A DNA stretch of 64,000 nt, from contig NZ_JAJHNP010000007.1 in the NCBI RefSeq assembly GCF_020819595.1, positions 361,238 to 425,237 on the forward strand. Reading direction: 5' to 3'. Every line of letters starts with the position of its first letter. Within the stretch, counting starts at the first letter, position 1. This document shows positions 36,188-45,742 of the stretch, piece after piece. This DNA is from Streptomyces barringtoniae (GTDB lineage Bacteria; Actinomycetota; Actinomycetes; Streptomycetales; Streptomycetaceae). The notes beneath the pieces were generated by a model. The model had not been told where the DNA came from. It worked only from the letters and a program-made list of their open reading frames with translations, and searched no databases. A program made the position numbers and the translations under genes.

Positions 36188-36202
36188 ACTTTGCATCAAA
36201 GT
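36188..36202. promoter_or_regulatory. Palindromic operator before the TetR gene
   Basis: ACTTTG-CAT-CAAAGT is a perfect palindrome except its central base. It is followed by a TATAAA-like hexamer at about 36213 that could be a -10 element. Location 100 bp before the TetR gene and the shared TTGCATCAA core with the PKS promoter region suggest an autoregulatory operator. Confidence 0.55.
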
Positions 36203-36301
36203 TAAATTCTGGTATAAACCCCGCAGTGGAGAACCAGGCCCAGCCATACGGGCCACGCAACACATGGTTACAAGGTCCACTCCCTTGTCGCTGGAGAAAG
36301 T

Positions 36302-36946
36302 ATGTCTGCCGAATCCCCTGTTGCACCCGTTGCTACGGGCCGCCGCGAACGCAACAAGCAGCGGATGAGGGCACGCATCTTCTCTGCTGCCCTGAGTCTG
36401 TTCGCCGAGAAGGGCTTCGAGCAGACGAAGGTCGACGACATCACGGAGCGCGCCGACGTCGCGCGGGGCACGTTCTTCAACCACTTCCAGCACAAGGAAG
36501 AGCTCGTCACCACCTGGAGCAGCCAACGCCAAGCGCGATTCGAGGAGAAGTTGCGGCAGGGAACGCACACGAACGACGACCTGTGCGTCGCCCTCGGGCG
36601 ATGTATGACGGCACTGGCCGAGATCAACGAGGAGGAGGAGCCGGGGCTCAACCGGGTCATGCTCACCTCGTGGGTGCGGGCCGGCCTGCCGATCACCGAA
36701 CCGCCACGCACGGCCGAGGCCTTCGCCAACGTGATCCGGACCGGGGTGGCGGAGGGCAGGGTCAGGCCCGGTGTGGATCCTATACAGGTGGGGTACTTGC
36801 TGCGGGACGCCTACTTGGGGGCACTGTTCCGATGGTGTCGCGGCGATCTGAAGGCCGAAGACCTGGCCACGGAACTGCAGCGCATCGTGGACTTCCTTCT
36901 GCCCAGCATCGTCAGCGACAGCTCCATCGCCGACGACACGAAGTAG
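36302..36946 (+). CDS. TetR-family transcriptional regulator
   Basis: 214 residues; GGAGAAAGT precedes the ATG. The N-terminal helix-turn-helix is typical: RARIFSAALSLFAEKGFEQTKVDDITERADVARGTFFNHFQHKEEL at about 23-68. The C-terminal ligand domain is not assignable. It follows the PKS in the same direction, with a palindromic operator between them. Probably a ligand-relieved repressor of the PKS and perhaps of the divergent block. Confidence 0.9.
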   Translation: MSAESPVAPVATGRRERNKQRMRARIFSAALSLFAEKGFEQTKVDDITERADVARGTFFNHFQHKEELVTTWSSQRQARFEEKLRQGTHTNDDLCVALGRCMTALAEINEEEEPGLNRVMLTSWVRAGLPITEPPRTAEAFANVIRTGVAEGRVRPGVDPIQVGYLLRDAYLGALFRWCRGDLKAEDLATELQRIVDFLLPSIVSDSSIADDTK

Positions 36947-37731
36947 CCGTCGCGGGGAGCGTCCGTTCAACGGCCCTGTGTCCACGCCCTTGTCGAGCAG
37001 GCGGCGTCGGTGAACACGGTGGCGTATGACGCGAGACGCCGACCGCGACGAAGCTACTGATCACCGCGGACGCCGGGACTCGCCCGGCTACCGCTACCGG
37101 GTATGGAAGAGCGAACTGCCCTGGCGCACCCTGGCTGCCGAGACCGGACTGGCAATCACCGTATGCCGCTTTCCTCCGGCGACTTCGCAGTGGAACAAGA
37201 TCGAGGTGCCCCCCGAGGCGCCACTTCTACCGGGCAGGGGTGATGGACCCCTGCCGCCGGGCTGTCACAGCAGTCCGGTGAAGCTGAGGGCAGCCGATCC
37301 GCGGAGACGCGCGGGGGCCGTCAGGGGTGGAGCATCCCTGTTCGACACCGGAACAGTACGCACTACGCGCTACCGACACCGGGGGACAGCAGGCATCCCT
37401 TCGCCCTGGCCGACCACCACATGATGAAGATCCTCAAGGGCTGAACGGGGCCCGTGCTGGCCCGGATGGCCACCGACCAGCCACGAAGTCGTCCTGCAGA
37501 CGATCGCGTCCACCACCACGAGCACCGGACTGCGAGTCGAAACGTACTGGCGAGGGCACGGCAGGGGGACCGCTCGGCCGCAGCCCACCGCCGCAGCCGG
37601 TTGGTATACCGAGTTGGCGCCAGTGACGGCCGCGGACCTCCTCGCCGCAGCCAACGGCCATGGCAGACCGGCAAGTTGATCCCTGACGGCTTCTCACGAC
37701 CCTGTGTCGCTGCCGGAAGCGCGGCAGGGCG
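36947..37731. other. Degraded insertion-sequence region
   Basis: No intact gene. It holds the remains of an ISAzo13-type transposase (next entry). The rest shows nothing I can assign. Confidence 0.6.
37015..37560 (+). pseudogene. ISAzo13-family transposase remnant
   Basis: Three pieces in different frames match consecutive parts of this transposase family: KLLITADAG near 37050-37077, GYRYRVWKSEL to LAAETGLAITVCRFPPATSQWNKIE near 37087-37205, and EVVLQTIASTTTSTGLRVETYW near 37485-37550. The first two are separated by a frameshift, and the region between the last two is deleted or unrecognisable. No terminal repeats were found. It marks old mobile-element activity at the right edge of the cluster. 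Confidence 0.75.
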
Positions 37732-38235
37732 TCAAGCTGACGCGTCCGCCCCGTTCGGGGCCACGTCCCGGATGAGGCACGTCAGACGGGAGGTGCAGAC
37801 TCGGCGGTCCTGGTCGTCGGTGATGACGACCTCGTAGGTCGCCATGGTGCGGCCGCGGTGGACCGGCGTTGCTGTGCCCGTGACCGTTCCCGAGCGCAGC
37901 CCCCTGTGGTGGGTGCAGTTCAGTTCCACACCGACCGCCACCTTCGTGGGGCCGGCGTACAGCGTTGCGCCGATCGAGCCCAGGTGTTCCGCCAGGACCG
38001 CTGAGGCGCCGCCGTGCAGGAGGCCGTAGGGCTGGGTGTTGCCCTCGACCGGGAGGGTGCCTACGACGCGGTCGGAGGTGGCTTCGACGAGCTCTACGCC
38101 CATGCGGTTGCCGAGGTGTCCTGCGGAGAACATCGACTCGAGGTCGACGCCGGCGTCGGCGAAACGACTGAGGACCTCAGGCGGGATCTTCGCCACTGTG
38201 CGCGGCGTGGTCTGCGTCTGGGTCTGCTCACCCAT
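37732..38235 (-). CDS. PaaI-type hotdog thioesterase
   Basis: 167 residues from ATG 38235. The family segment QPYGLLHGGASAVLAEHLGSIG at about 75-96 contains the HGG oxyanion loop and the catalytic acid helix; VGVELNCTHHRGLRSGTVTG follows. Members hydrolyse aryl- or acyl-CoA thioesters (PaaI, 1,4-dihydroxy-2-naphthoyl-CoA and 4-hydroxybenzoyl-CoA thioesterases). It could free aryl or polyketide thioesters in the cluster, or be an unrelated house-keeping enzyme past the edge. It is separated from the TetR gene by transposon debris, so membership is uncertain. Confidence 0.85.
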   Translation of the reverse strand: MGEQTQTQTTPRTVAKIPPEVLSRFADAGVDLESMFSAGHLGNRMGVELVEATSDRVVGTLPVEGNTQPYGLLHGGASAVLAEHLGSIGATLYAGPTKVAVGVELNCTHHRGLRSGTVTGTATPVHRGRTMATYEVVITDDQDRRVCTSRLTCLIRDVAPNGADASA

Positions 38236-38999
38236 GGGCGCGGCTCCGATCGGCGGTGGGGTCGAGAAAGGATCGCTCTTAGGAGTGTAGTTTGCACCAT
38301 CTGTTCGGTGCGGCACTGTGATCGACGTCTCTCCGTCGGGGAGCCGACGGGTTGTCTTGTGGGCACGGCCGAGCCGCGATTGGAAGAGCCCCGCCGCTAC
38401 CTCCGGGCGCCCTCGCCTGAAGCCTGGACCGTGATCCGCCCCGGGAGACCGGGGTCGATCGGCAACTACTCCGTCTGCTGCGCTGGGTCGTCGGCCGCCC
38501 CGAGCGCCGCAGCGAGGAAGCCCGGGACCGGCTCAAGGACCTGTGCGGGCGGTGCACGCACATCGCCGAAACCACCCGCCTGGTCAGGGACTTCAGCCCC
38601 ATCCTCCGACGCCGTGAGGGACATCGGCTTCGCGAACGGCTACGGATGGCGTACGACTCGGACGCCACCGGGATGAGCACCTTCGCCATGGGGCTGGAGG
38701 CCGACTTCCCCGCCGTCCAAGCAGGACTGTCTACCTCGTGGAGCTCTGCGCTGCCGAAGGACACAATCCTTCCGCCGGGCAGCCTCGAGCCGCAACGGCC
38801 CCGAATTGTGGGGAGTTGGGCCGAACGAAGGCGGATGGCGTCGCCGCGCCGGGCGGGCAGGAGCTCGGTGAGGGAGGACCCCGGCGGCGGACACGTGCAT
38901 CGTGTGCGGCATGTGCCGGATGTGGCGCTGTCGCTGTCTCCGGGTGGACCGGTAGCCACAACGCCGTTACCGGCGGCGGTCCTGGTGAATTGTCCGGTG
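38236..38999. other. Transposon-scarred intergenic stretch
   Basis: Apart from the ISL3-type remnant at 38440-38760, no gene or clear signal is visible. The promoter of the thioesterase gene should lie at its left end. Confidence 0.5.
38440..38765 (+). pseudogene. ISL3-family transposase remnant (C-terminal part)
   Basis: The frame reads LLRWVVGRPERRSEEARDRL, then LCGRCTHIAETTRLVRDF, then TFAMGLEADFPAVQAGLSTSWSS, matching the last third of ISL3 transposases, in which the final block is normally followed by a Gly-x-Val-Glu-Gly motif. That motif is lost here (SALPKD instead), and no N-terminal DNA-binding part precedes it. No inverted repeats were found. Confidence 0.75.
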
Positions 39000-39851
39000 T
39001 CAGCCGACTGTTACTCCGCCTTCGGTGGAGTCGGTGGAGCGGCTGAGTTCCTCCCAGGCGTCGAAGTCGTCCTGGACGCGTTGGCGCCCGGCGGCGACCA
39101 GGCGTAGCGCGTCCGAGCCGAGCAGGACATGCACGGGAGGCTTCTCCGCGTCCAGGAGGGTGAGGATGGCGTCGCCCGCGCGATCGGGGTCACCGATGCC
39201 CTGACCCGCGAGGGCCTGGCGGCGGGTCCGGATCGGGTCGAACAGTGCGTCGTAGTCGGCGATGCTGCGTGGTGCGCGGACCAGTGACCTACCTGCCCAG
39301 TCGGTCTTGAACGCGCCGGGAGCTACGGCGGTGACCCGCACGCCGAACTGGTTGACCTCTTGGGCGAGGGTGTCGGTGATGCCTTCCAGGGCGTGTTTGC
39401 TGCCTTCGTAGAACGCCAGTCCGGGGAAGGTGGTGTGCCCGCCCATCGAGGTGATGACGAAGATGTGGCCGCCGCGCCGTTCCCGCATGCCGGGCAGGAC
39501 CGCTTTCACGGTCGCTACCGTGCCGAATACGTTGACCTCGAACTGGCGGCGCAGATCGGCCATCGATGACTCTTCGAAGGTGCCTTCGAGCCCGTAGCCG
39601 GCGTTGGCCACGAGCACTTCGATCGGGCCCAGTTCCGCTTCAGCGGCCCGCACCGTGGGGTCGATCCGGTCCGCGTCGGACAGGTCGAGGATGAAGGCCC
39701 GGGCGCGGTCTGGGTCCAGTGCCTGGAAGGCGGCCGCGTGCTGCTCGGTGCGCACGGTGCCCGCGACCCGGTGCCCGGCCGCCAGGGCTCGTCGGGCGAT
39801 GGCCAGTCCGAGGCCGGTGCTGACGCCGGTGATCAGGAATGTCTTGCTCAC
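39000..39851 (-). CDS. Short-chain dehydrogenase/reductase
   Basis: 283 residues from GTG 39851 (AAAGGA upstream). Cofactor motif TGVSTGLG at 7-14, ANAGYG near 85, Ser in ITSMGG near 135 and Tyr-Lys in FYEGSKHALEG near 150. Often found in Streptomyces directly downstream of an MmyB-like regulator, as here (39981-40856), and such pairs respond to unknown small molecules. It is related to the SDR at 30393 and could be outside the cluster. Confidence 0.87.
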   Translation of the reverse strand: MSKTFLITGVSTGLGLAIARRALAAGHRVAGTVRTEQHAAAFQALDPDRARAFILDLSDADRIDPTVRAAEAELGPIEVLVANAGYGLEGTFEESSMADLRRQFEVNVFGTVATVKAVLPGMRERRGGHIFVITSMGGHTTFPGLAFYEGSKHALEGITDTLAQEVNQFGVRVTAVAPGAFKTDWAGRSLVRAPRSIADYDALFDPIRTRRQALAGQGIGDPDRAGDAILTLLDAEKPPVHVLLGSDALRLVAAGRQRVQDDFDAWEELSRSTDSTEGGVTVG

Positions 39852-39980
39852 TACGGGTGTCCTTTCGTGGACGAGTGTCAGGTCGCGGGGCGTGCGTGGG
39901 CACGGCGGCATCGACCCCGCAGGTATGGCGGGGTCGTGTCTGGGTGGTGCTGGTGCTGGATCGCCCGGCTCGGGCGGTGG

Positions 39981-40856
39981 TCAGGACTCGGCGGCGGTGT
40001 CCCGGGTAGTCGCGGTGGCGGGTTCGCTGCCCCAACTGGCCAGCAGTCGCAGGCGCTCCTGAGATGGCGAGCCGGACGGCGCGCAGTAGACGACGAGCGA
40101 TTGGCCCGGGTCGGCGACCGAGGTGAAGATCTCGTACTGCAGTTCCAGGTCACCGGCGACAGGGTGGTGGAGGCGTTTGAGGCCGGTGCTGCGTTCCTGG
40201 ACGCGGTGTTCTGACCACCACGCCGGGAACTCGGGTGAGCGCATCATCAGCTCACCGATCAGGTTGGCGATGCGCTGGTTTCGCGGCTGGGCGGCGGCGG
40301 CCATCCGCAACCCATGCACATAGTCGCGGGCGACGCGTTCCCAGTCGCACCACACCAGGCGAGCACGCGGATCCAGCAGCGTCCAGCGCGCCATGCTGCG
40401 TTCCCGGTACGGCAGCTCGGCCAATTGGGGAAACAGCAACGCCCACAACGTGTTCCAGCCGACGACAGTGAGGTTCCGGTCGCTGACAAAAGCTGAGGCC
40501 AGATCCATCGACTCCAGCACCTGTCGCAGTGCCGGCCGTAGCCGTGACGAGTGCTCGGCCCGGTCCTTGTGCCCGGCTGTGGTGCCCGCGAGGGCGAACA
40601 GATGCCGCCGCTCGATGTCATCGAACCGCAGCGCGTCGCAGAGGGCATGCAGTACCTGTTCGGACGGCTGCCGGGCGCGGCCCTGTTCCAGACGGGTGTA
40701 GTACTCGATGCTCACCCCGGCCAGCTGCGCGACCTCACCGCGCCGCAGACCGGTGACCCGGCGACCGGCGCCGAACTCGACCGGCAGACCGACCTCGTCC
40801 GGCGTGAGTCCAGCACGGCGGGCCCGCAGGAAGTCACCCAAGTCGTTATTGCCCAT
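39981..40856 (-). CDS. XRE-type regulator with MmyB-like ligand-binding domain
   Basis: 291 residues from ATG 40856. N-terminal HTH: GLRRGEVAQLAGVSIEYYTRLEQGRARQPSEQVL near 38-71. C-terminal part has the LTVVGWNTLWALLF and LIGELMMRSPEFPAWWSEHRV blocks of the MmyB-like ligand-binding domain. Usually controls an adjacent oxidoreductase, consistent with the SDR gene 130 bp downstream. Confidence 0.9.
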   Translation of the reverse strand: MGNNDLGDFLRARRAGLTPDEVGLPVEFGAGRRVTGLRRGEVAQLAGVSIEYYTRLEQGRARQPSEQVLHALCDALRFDDIERRHLFALAGTTAGHKDRAEHSSRLRPALRQVLESMDLASAFVSDRNLTVVGWNTLWALLFPQLAELPYRERSMARWTLLDPRARLVWCDWERVARDYVHGLRMAAAAQPRNQRIANLIGELMMRSPEFPAWWSEHRVQERSTGLKRLHHPVAGDLELQYEIFTSVADPGQSLVVYCAPSGSPSQERLRLLASWGSEPATATTRDTAAES

Positions 40857-40975
40857 GCCCTGAGTCTGCTCTTCACCCAGCCGCTCACCAAGGGCATAGC
40901 TGGTCCTGCCAGTACTACCCACCAGGCAGCAGTCCAGGCGCACGATCCCCCCACCGTGAAAGGCTACCCACCTCC

Positions 40976-41767
40976 GTGACCGTGCACGGAAAGTGCCGAA
41001 GAACCCAGACCTGCCCCGCGTCCGGCGTCCGCCCCGGCGAGATGGGCACCGTGGCCGAGATCAAGGCGGCAGCGGCGAAGCGGGGCATCCCCTGCAGCGT
41101 CGTCCCGCTGGACAGCCAGTTCCGCTGCGGCGGCAGCGACGCCTACCTGCGTTGGGTGGTCCGCCTCCTCGGCCTGGAACCGGGCGGGCCGGTCGCGTGG
41201 GAACCCGACGGCCGCATGCAGTTGCTGGTCGCCGAAAGCCCGCAGGAGATGGAAGCCTTCCTCCAGGCCCGCCGCACCCATGACTACGGCGCCCGTATGT
41301 CCGCGGGCTACTGCTGGCCCTGGTCCCCGGAACCCAAGCCCGGCGATCCGCTCCCGCCCGATGTCGTCATCGGTGACTGGGCCCGCCCCTGGAACCTGCG
41401 CGGCGACCGCTCCGTCTCCGGCGCGCCCCCGGCCGCCCTGTGGGCCACCGACCCGGCGGGCTTCGGACAGGTCGGCTGCGTCTACACCGCCCAGGGCTTC
41501 GAGTACGACTGGTCCGGCGTGATCATCGGCCCGGATCTGGTCTGGCGCGGCGACCGCTGGATCACCGACCGCACGGCGTCCAAGGACCTGGTATTCAGGA
41601 GGTCCACTCCCGCCACCGACGTCGACCGGCTGATCCGCAACACGTACAAGGTCCTGCTGACCCGGGGCATGGTCGGCACGATCGTGTACTCGACGGACCC
41701 TGAGACGCGGGAGAAGCTGCGCGACTTGGTGAGGGGAGGGCTGCAGCGGCAGCCCGCGCAGGTCTGA
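40976..41767 (+). pseudogene. DUF2075 protein, C-terminal fragment
   Basis: From about residue 20 the protein matches the C-terminal third of DUF2075 (COG3410, P-loop helicase-like) proteins: GEMGTVAEIKAAAAKRGI, QFRCGGSDAYLRWV, GYCWPWSPEP, VIGDWARPWNLRGDRSVSG, GCVYTAQGFEYDWSGVIIGPDL and LLTRGMVGTIVYSTDP. The N-terminal part with the nucleotide-binding motifs, some 350-400 residues, is missing, and the first 20 residues do not match the family. No good ribosome binding site precedes the start. Probably a non-functional fragment left by a deletion. Confidence 0.75.
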
Positions 41768-41798
41768 CCGCGGAGGGGCGAGAAGGCAGCCGGAAGGA

Positions 41799-42473
41799 TC
41801 AAGAAGATCTGCGGGCCGGAGCAACCGCACATCCCATCAGCTCTGCCTGCTTCGAGACGTCGATGAAGGAGGCGAGGGGATTCAGGCGAGCGACGATCTC
41901 GCTCGTCAGTGGTTGCCTCTCGAAGATGTGGCGCAAGGCTTGTAGATCCACGGGCCGTTCGTAGTAGTCCTCGGCGAACGACCGGAACGTCTCCGGAGTG
42001 GGGTTCATCGGCAGGCTGAGCATCCAACCGGAGCCGTCGGGGTCCGGGTGCCCACTGGGGAAGTCGATCCGACCGGCGTGCCATTTCGGGTCACCTGTCT
42101 CACGCCACAGGCAGAAGGTGACCCGGGGCACGCCGTCATCCATGAACGCAGGCTCGTCGATCTGAGCCTGGAAGACCTGGGGAACCGAGTCGAGCACGCC
42201 CGGCCAAACCGTGTCCTCGGCGTACGGACTCATCGGTGACTCATGGTCGAATCCGCGTATGTATGCGCCGCCAGGAGAGAAGACGATGTCGAACTCGTCC
42301 CCGCTGCCGTTGCGCATCGAGAAGACCTCCTCGGTCTCCGACCAGTGCGCATCGAAGGAGTAGTACGGGCAGCCCCCGGGATTCAACACGGCCTCGGCCA
42401 AGGCGATGGAACGGCATATGTGCTGCAGGCTGCGGATGTCCGGCAGGGCCGCGGCGGCGTCGTGAACGGTCAT
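41799..42473 (-). CDS. Hypothetical protein, 224 aa
   Basis: ATG 42473 is chosen; a TTG four codons upstream is possible. The protein is acidic and soluble with many aromatic residues: CPYYSFDAHWSETEEVFSMRNGSGDEFDIVFSPGGAYIRGFDHES near 40-83, and GDPKWHAGRIDFPSGHPDPDGSG near 135. The layout resembles uncharacterised actinobacterial proteins sometimes linked to toxin-immunity loci, but I do not recognise a family. Codon use is normal for the genome. Confidence 0.65.
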   Translation of the reverse strand: MTVHDAAAALPDIRSLQHICRSIALAEAVLNPGGCPYYSFDAHWSETEEVFSMRNGSGDEFDIVFSPGGAYIRGFDHESPMSPYAEDTVWPGVLDSVPQVFQAQIDEPAFMDDGVPRVTFCLWRETGDPKWHAGRIDFPSGHPDPDGSGWMLSLPMNPTPETFRSFAEDYYERPVDLQALRHIFERQPLTSEIVARLNPLASFIDVSKQAELMGCAVAPARRSS

Positions 42474-42612
42474 GCAGCCATTCAACTCCGAGGCACTGAC
42501 AGAGCGATCCGGCCACGACGCTCATGGAACGGGCCGACAAGCGCCCAGCTGGTTTCTCGGTGAGCGGTCGTTTTTCTAAGATCACCTATACCGGTTGCGG
42601 TCCGACGGACTT

Positions 42613-42660
42613 CCCCAGGGACACGCCTCTCCACCCGCACGAGTCACGCGTGCCCTGGGG
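42613..42660 (-). terminator. Strong hairpin downstream of the PP2C gene
   Basis: CCCCAGGG-A-CACGC pairs with GCGTG-CCCTGGGG, giving 13 base pairs with one bulged A (42621) and a 21-nt loop. It lies about 70 bp beyond the stop of the leftward PP2C gene, a suitable place for a terminator. There is no U-run, as is common in Streptomyces. Confidence 0.55.
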
Positions 42661-42728
42661 GGAACCACCTCGTGAGGCTAGGCGCCCGGCCCGCAGGTGG
42701 ACGGCAGATCCCTGCAGGCCCAGGCGTG

Positions 42729-43946
42729 TCAGCTGTCGGCGCCGGCGTCGCTGTGGCGTCGGCCGGAGCCGCCGTGCCAGTCCAGGACCATGGTGGTGGC
42801 GTCGTCCGGCAGAGAGCCGCCGCACGCGTCGTGGACCGCACCAGTCAGAGCGCGGACCACTTCGCGGGGGTGTGCGTCGCGGGTGCCTTGGATGAGGGCG
42901 GGCAGGTCGACAGCGGCCGAGCAGCGCTCGGTCATGCCGTCGGTGAGCAGCACCAGGCGGTCGCCCGGCTCGAGGTCGAACCGCTGCACCTCGTAGGTGA
43001 CCGGAACGGGAACCCCGAACGGCAGGTTCACCTTGACGGCAAGCTCCTCCAGCCGTGCCCCGCGCAGCCGCAGCGGCCAGGGGTGGCCGGCATTGACCAG
43101 CTCGCATTCGCCCGTCCCCAGAGTGACGCAGAGCAGCTGGCCGGTGGTCATGCCGCGGGCGTCCTCGGTGATCGCCTCGTGGGCGGCGTGCGCCTGGCCG
43201 AGAACACCTTCAGCGGCGCGGCGGGCTCTGCGCAGGGCATTGACCGTGAGCGTGGCCAGCATGGCGGAAGCGGTGTCATGCCCCATCGCGTCAGTGATCG
43301 ACAGATACAGCCTGTCCTGGTTGAGGGCGTAGTCGTAGGTGTCACCGCCGATGTCGTCGGCGGGGACCAGACCGCAGGCCAGGGTGAACTGGGCCGCCTC
43401 GCAGCAGGAGGCCGAGGGCAGTAGCTGGTGCTGGATCTCCGCGGCAAGACTCACAGCAGTGGTGCGCCGGCCCCAGTGGTAGAGATCGGTGAAGCGGCGG
43501 TCGGTGACCACGATGTATGCGAGCGCGTGCGCTGCGTACGCGACCGCGTCGCGGACCGTTTCGTCCGCGTGCGGCACGAACAGGTCCAGTACGCCGATGC
43601 AGTCGCCGCGGTTCGTCACCGGCGCCAGAATCCGGCACCCGCCCTCCCCGTCGTCCTCCTGGTGCAGGCGCTGGCTGCGCAGGACCCGGTCATAGACGCT
43701 GCCCGCGAGCTCGAATCTCTGCGCCTCGCCGTGCGCCTGCCCCGCCGTACCGGCTCTGGGCAGGCGTACGACTTCCTGCCCGATCAGGTCGACGAACAGG
43801 AACGACACCTCTGTCGCCGAGAACCGTTTCTCCAGGTTCCGGGCGACCACGTCCACCGACTCCACCGGCGCAGCATCCTCCGCCGCCCGCAGCACCTCGT
43901 CCAGGCCCAGACCCTCACCAGCCACCGAACCACCTCCCCGGGCCAT
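42729..43946 (-). CDS. PP2C phosphatase with GAF-like sensor (SpoIIE type)
   Basis: 405 residues from ATG 43946. An N-terminal GAF-like domain (about 20-175, VDVVARNLEKRFSATEVSFLFVDL to GVLDLFVPHAD) precedes a SpoIIE-type phosphatase: EIQHQLLPSA near 195, GGDTYDYAL near 225, DAMGHDTASAML near 245, LLTDGMTER near 350 and DDATTMVLDW near 390. The metal-binding aspartates are present. In Streptomyces such proteins dephosphorylate anti-sigma-factor antagonists. No antagonist or anti-sigma gene is adjacent. Confidence 0.9.
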   Translation of the reverse strand: MARGGGSVAGEGLGLDEVLRAAEDAAPVESVDVVARNLEKRFSATEVSFLFVDLIGQEVVRLPRAGTAGQAHGEAQRFELAGSVYDRVLRSQRLHQEDDGEGGCRILAPVTNRGDCIGVLDLFVPHADETVRDAVAYAAHALAYIVVTDRRFTDLYHWGRRTTAVSLAAEIQHQLLPSASCCEAAQFTLACGLVPADDIGGDTYDYALNQDRLYLSITDAMGHDTASAMLATLTVNALRRARRAAEGVLGQAHAAHEAITEDARGMTTGQLLCVTLGTGECELVNAGHPWPLRLRGARLEELAVKVNLPFGVPVPVTYEVQRFDLEPGDRLVLLTDGMTERCSAAVDLPALIQGTRDAHPREVVRALTGAVHDACGGSLPDDATTMVLDWHGGSGRRHSDAGADS

Positions 43947-44103
43947 TCGCTCCGAGTTCCCCCAGCCTGCCTTCGAAAGCGCCACCGGAGAGCGGACGCA
44001 CCAGGGCGCCGGGACCTGATAACGCTTGCACGGGTGCATATGCGGTGTGACATCGGGAAACTCGGGGCTCGGACCCTTTGAGGACGCGCGGAGGGAGCTG
44101 GAC

Positions 44104-44661
44104 ATGAGCCAGGTCAGGACAGGTTCGTCGGATCTTCCGCAGCCGTTCCGGGCGGTCGGCTCCGGGCTGCGCCGTCTGCCCGGAGCCGAGCGGGTGAGCA
44201 AGGTCGGCGACAGCGCGCTGGAGTGGATCGGAGCGATCTCTCCACGCGGTCGGCGGATGGCGGTCTACACCGGAGCCGGGGTACTCGGCGTCGCAGGGGT
44301 GGTGGAATGGCCCGTGGCTCTCACCGGCGCGGCCGTGGCGTGGCTGACCCAGCCGGGCACCCGCCGAGGCGCACAGGAGGAGGCGGCCCAGGCCGGCAGG
44401 GCCGGAAACGCCGGGAACGACACGCAGGGCGGTGGCCGGTCCGCTGCGGACGACGCCGACCTCGCCCCCACGGACACCGACAGCTTCTCGCAGCACTACG
44501 GCCCCGGCGACAGGCTCGCGCCCTCCCACTTTCACCACGAAAGCCACCCGCACGAGCAACCCGCCAAGGTGGGCGACTCTGCCACGGCATCGGCGCTGAA
44601 GCAGGTCGCGGAAGCCTCGGCACACCGCCGGGAGCCGGACTCGTCCAGCGGGCATTCGTAG
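44104..44661 (+). CDS. Small membrane-associated hypothetical protein
   Basis: 185 residues from ATG 44104 (GGGAGC upstream). One hydrophobic hairpin at about 53-90 (VYTGAGVLGVAGVVEWPVAL then TGAAVAWL) is followed by a low-complexity, charged, His-rich tail (SHFHHESHPHE). Of the type common and uncharacterised in Streptomyces. Divergent from the PP2C gene, from which it is separated by 157 bp. Confidence 0.6.
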   Translation: MSQVRTGSSDLPQPFRAVGSGLRRLPGAERVSKVGDSALEWIGAISPRGRRMAVYTGAGVLGVAGVVEWPVALTGAAVAWLTQPGTRRGAQEEAAQAGRAGNAGNDTQGGGRSAADDADLAPTDTDSFSQHYGPGDRLAPSHFHHESHPHEQPAKVGDSATASALKQVAEASAHRREPDSSSGHS

Positions 44662-44811
44662 AAGACCGAACCCTGTAGCCGGCCGTGGCGGGCGCTGAGG
44701 GAACCCGTGTCGGTCGTGTGGCGGCCGACGGAAAGCCGCCACGCGACTTTGCTCGGCGCCTCTGCTCCGGCGCTGATTCGTGGGTTCTCCCGATAGGACT
44801 CGGCCGCGCCG

Positions 44812-45700
44812 ATGCCACCGAACGCCGACCCCGCACGATGCCGGATGATGCAGCGGTACGCCGCCGTCGCCGGGCTGCCCCGGTGGCTCGTCGTGCCCGT
44901 GCTGACACCTGGTCTGTCAAGTCAGTGGGTCGGCCTGGTGACCCCGGTGCCGACCTCGATCGCCCGCCCGCTCACGGAGTCCCTGCGCCACGAAGTGATC
45001 TGCCGGGAGCGGGGCATCGAGCGGTACCTGCCCAGTCCGCCCGGCCATCCGCTCGGCTTCGACCAGGCACTCGCTCTTGCGTTGCAGCGCGTCCGGGAAG
45101 CCCATGTCGTCACGCGCTGGTCCTTGGCTTGCGTGCCGGCCCCCAGCGACCCGCTGTCGACCGACCCGGACGGGGCAGGCGGCAGCCTGTACGCCGACGT
45201 CCGCGAACGCGAGACGGATGTGGCGCCGGAGGCGCCGTGGCAGGTCATCGAGGGCATCGGCGGCGAGAACGGCTGGTACTCCTTTCCCCTGGCCCTGGGC
45301 CGTGCGCGGCTGGCTCGACCGCCTCGTCGGCGGCGTCGGCCTGCGCCGGGGCCGACGGGAGGCCCGGCGACTGCGGGTGGGCGACGCGCTGGACGTCTGG
45401 CGGGTGGAGGAGATCGAGCGCGGCCGGCTGCTGCGGCTGCGCGCCGCGATGCGGCTGCCGGGTCCGGCCCGGCTGGAGATGCGCGTGGACGGCGACGGCG
45501 GCGGACCTGTCCGATACCGGCAGCGGGCGCTGTTCCACTCGCGCGGACTGCTGGGTCACCTGCACTGGTGGAGCGTCTCTCCCTTCCGCGCGGTCGTCTT
45601 CGGAGGCATGGCGCGCAACATCGTCCGCGCCGCCGCCCGCGCCCAGCACGACCATGCCAGCACAACTGAGCCCCTCACGACCGGCCGCACCGCTACCGGA
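44812..45700 (+). pseudogene. NAD(P)-binding/DUF2867 protein, truncated and frameshifted
   Basis: The first frame reads MQRYAAVAGLPRWLVVPV, SIARPLTESLRHEVICRE and IEGIGGENGWYSFPLA, then loses homology. The next frame picks up at AVRGWLDRLVGGVGLRRG and continues to HSRGLLGHLHWWSVSPFRAVVFGGMARNIVRAA. These are the C-terminal part of a Rossmann domain and most of DUF2867, separated by an apparent single-base insertion near 45290. The N-terminal NAD(P)-binding motif is missing too. The second part is in frame with the photolyase gene, which creates a misleading long open frame of 680 codons. Confidence 0.78.
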
Positions 45701-45742
45701 AGCGCCGCGCCGCCGGAGCACAGTGGAGAGAAGTTGAAGCCC

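Larger units (their letters stand above)
2816..38235. other. Biosynthetic gene cluster (C5N / 4-hydroxybenzoate / iterative PKS)
   Basis: Limits are set from gene content: the C5N cassette on the left and the TetR regulator and PaaI-type thioesterase on the right, with gene-poor, transposon-scarred DNA beyond on both sides. A leftward run of 23 genes with frequent overlaps or gaps of a few bases implies long polycistronic transcription. Building-block genes present are C5N synthesis, DAHP synthase with chorismate lyase, aryl acid reduction and a malonyl-type PKS. Exporters, LuxR- and TetR-type regulators, and TTA codons in four genes complete the picture. The real edges could differ by a few genes. 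Confidence 0.8.
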
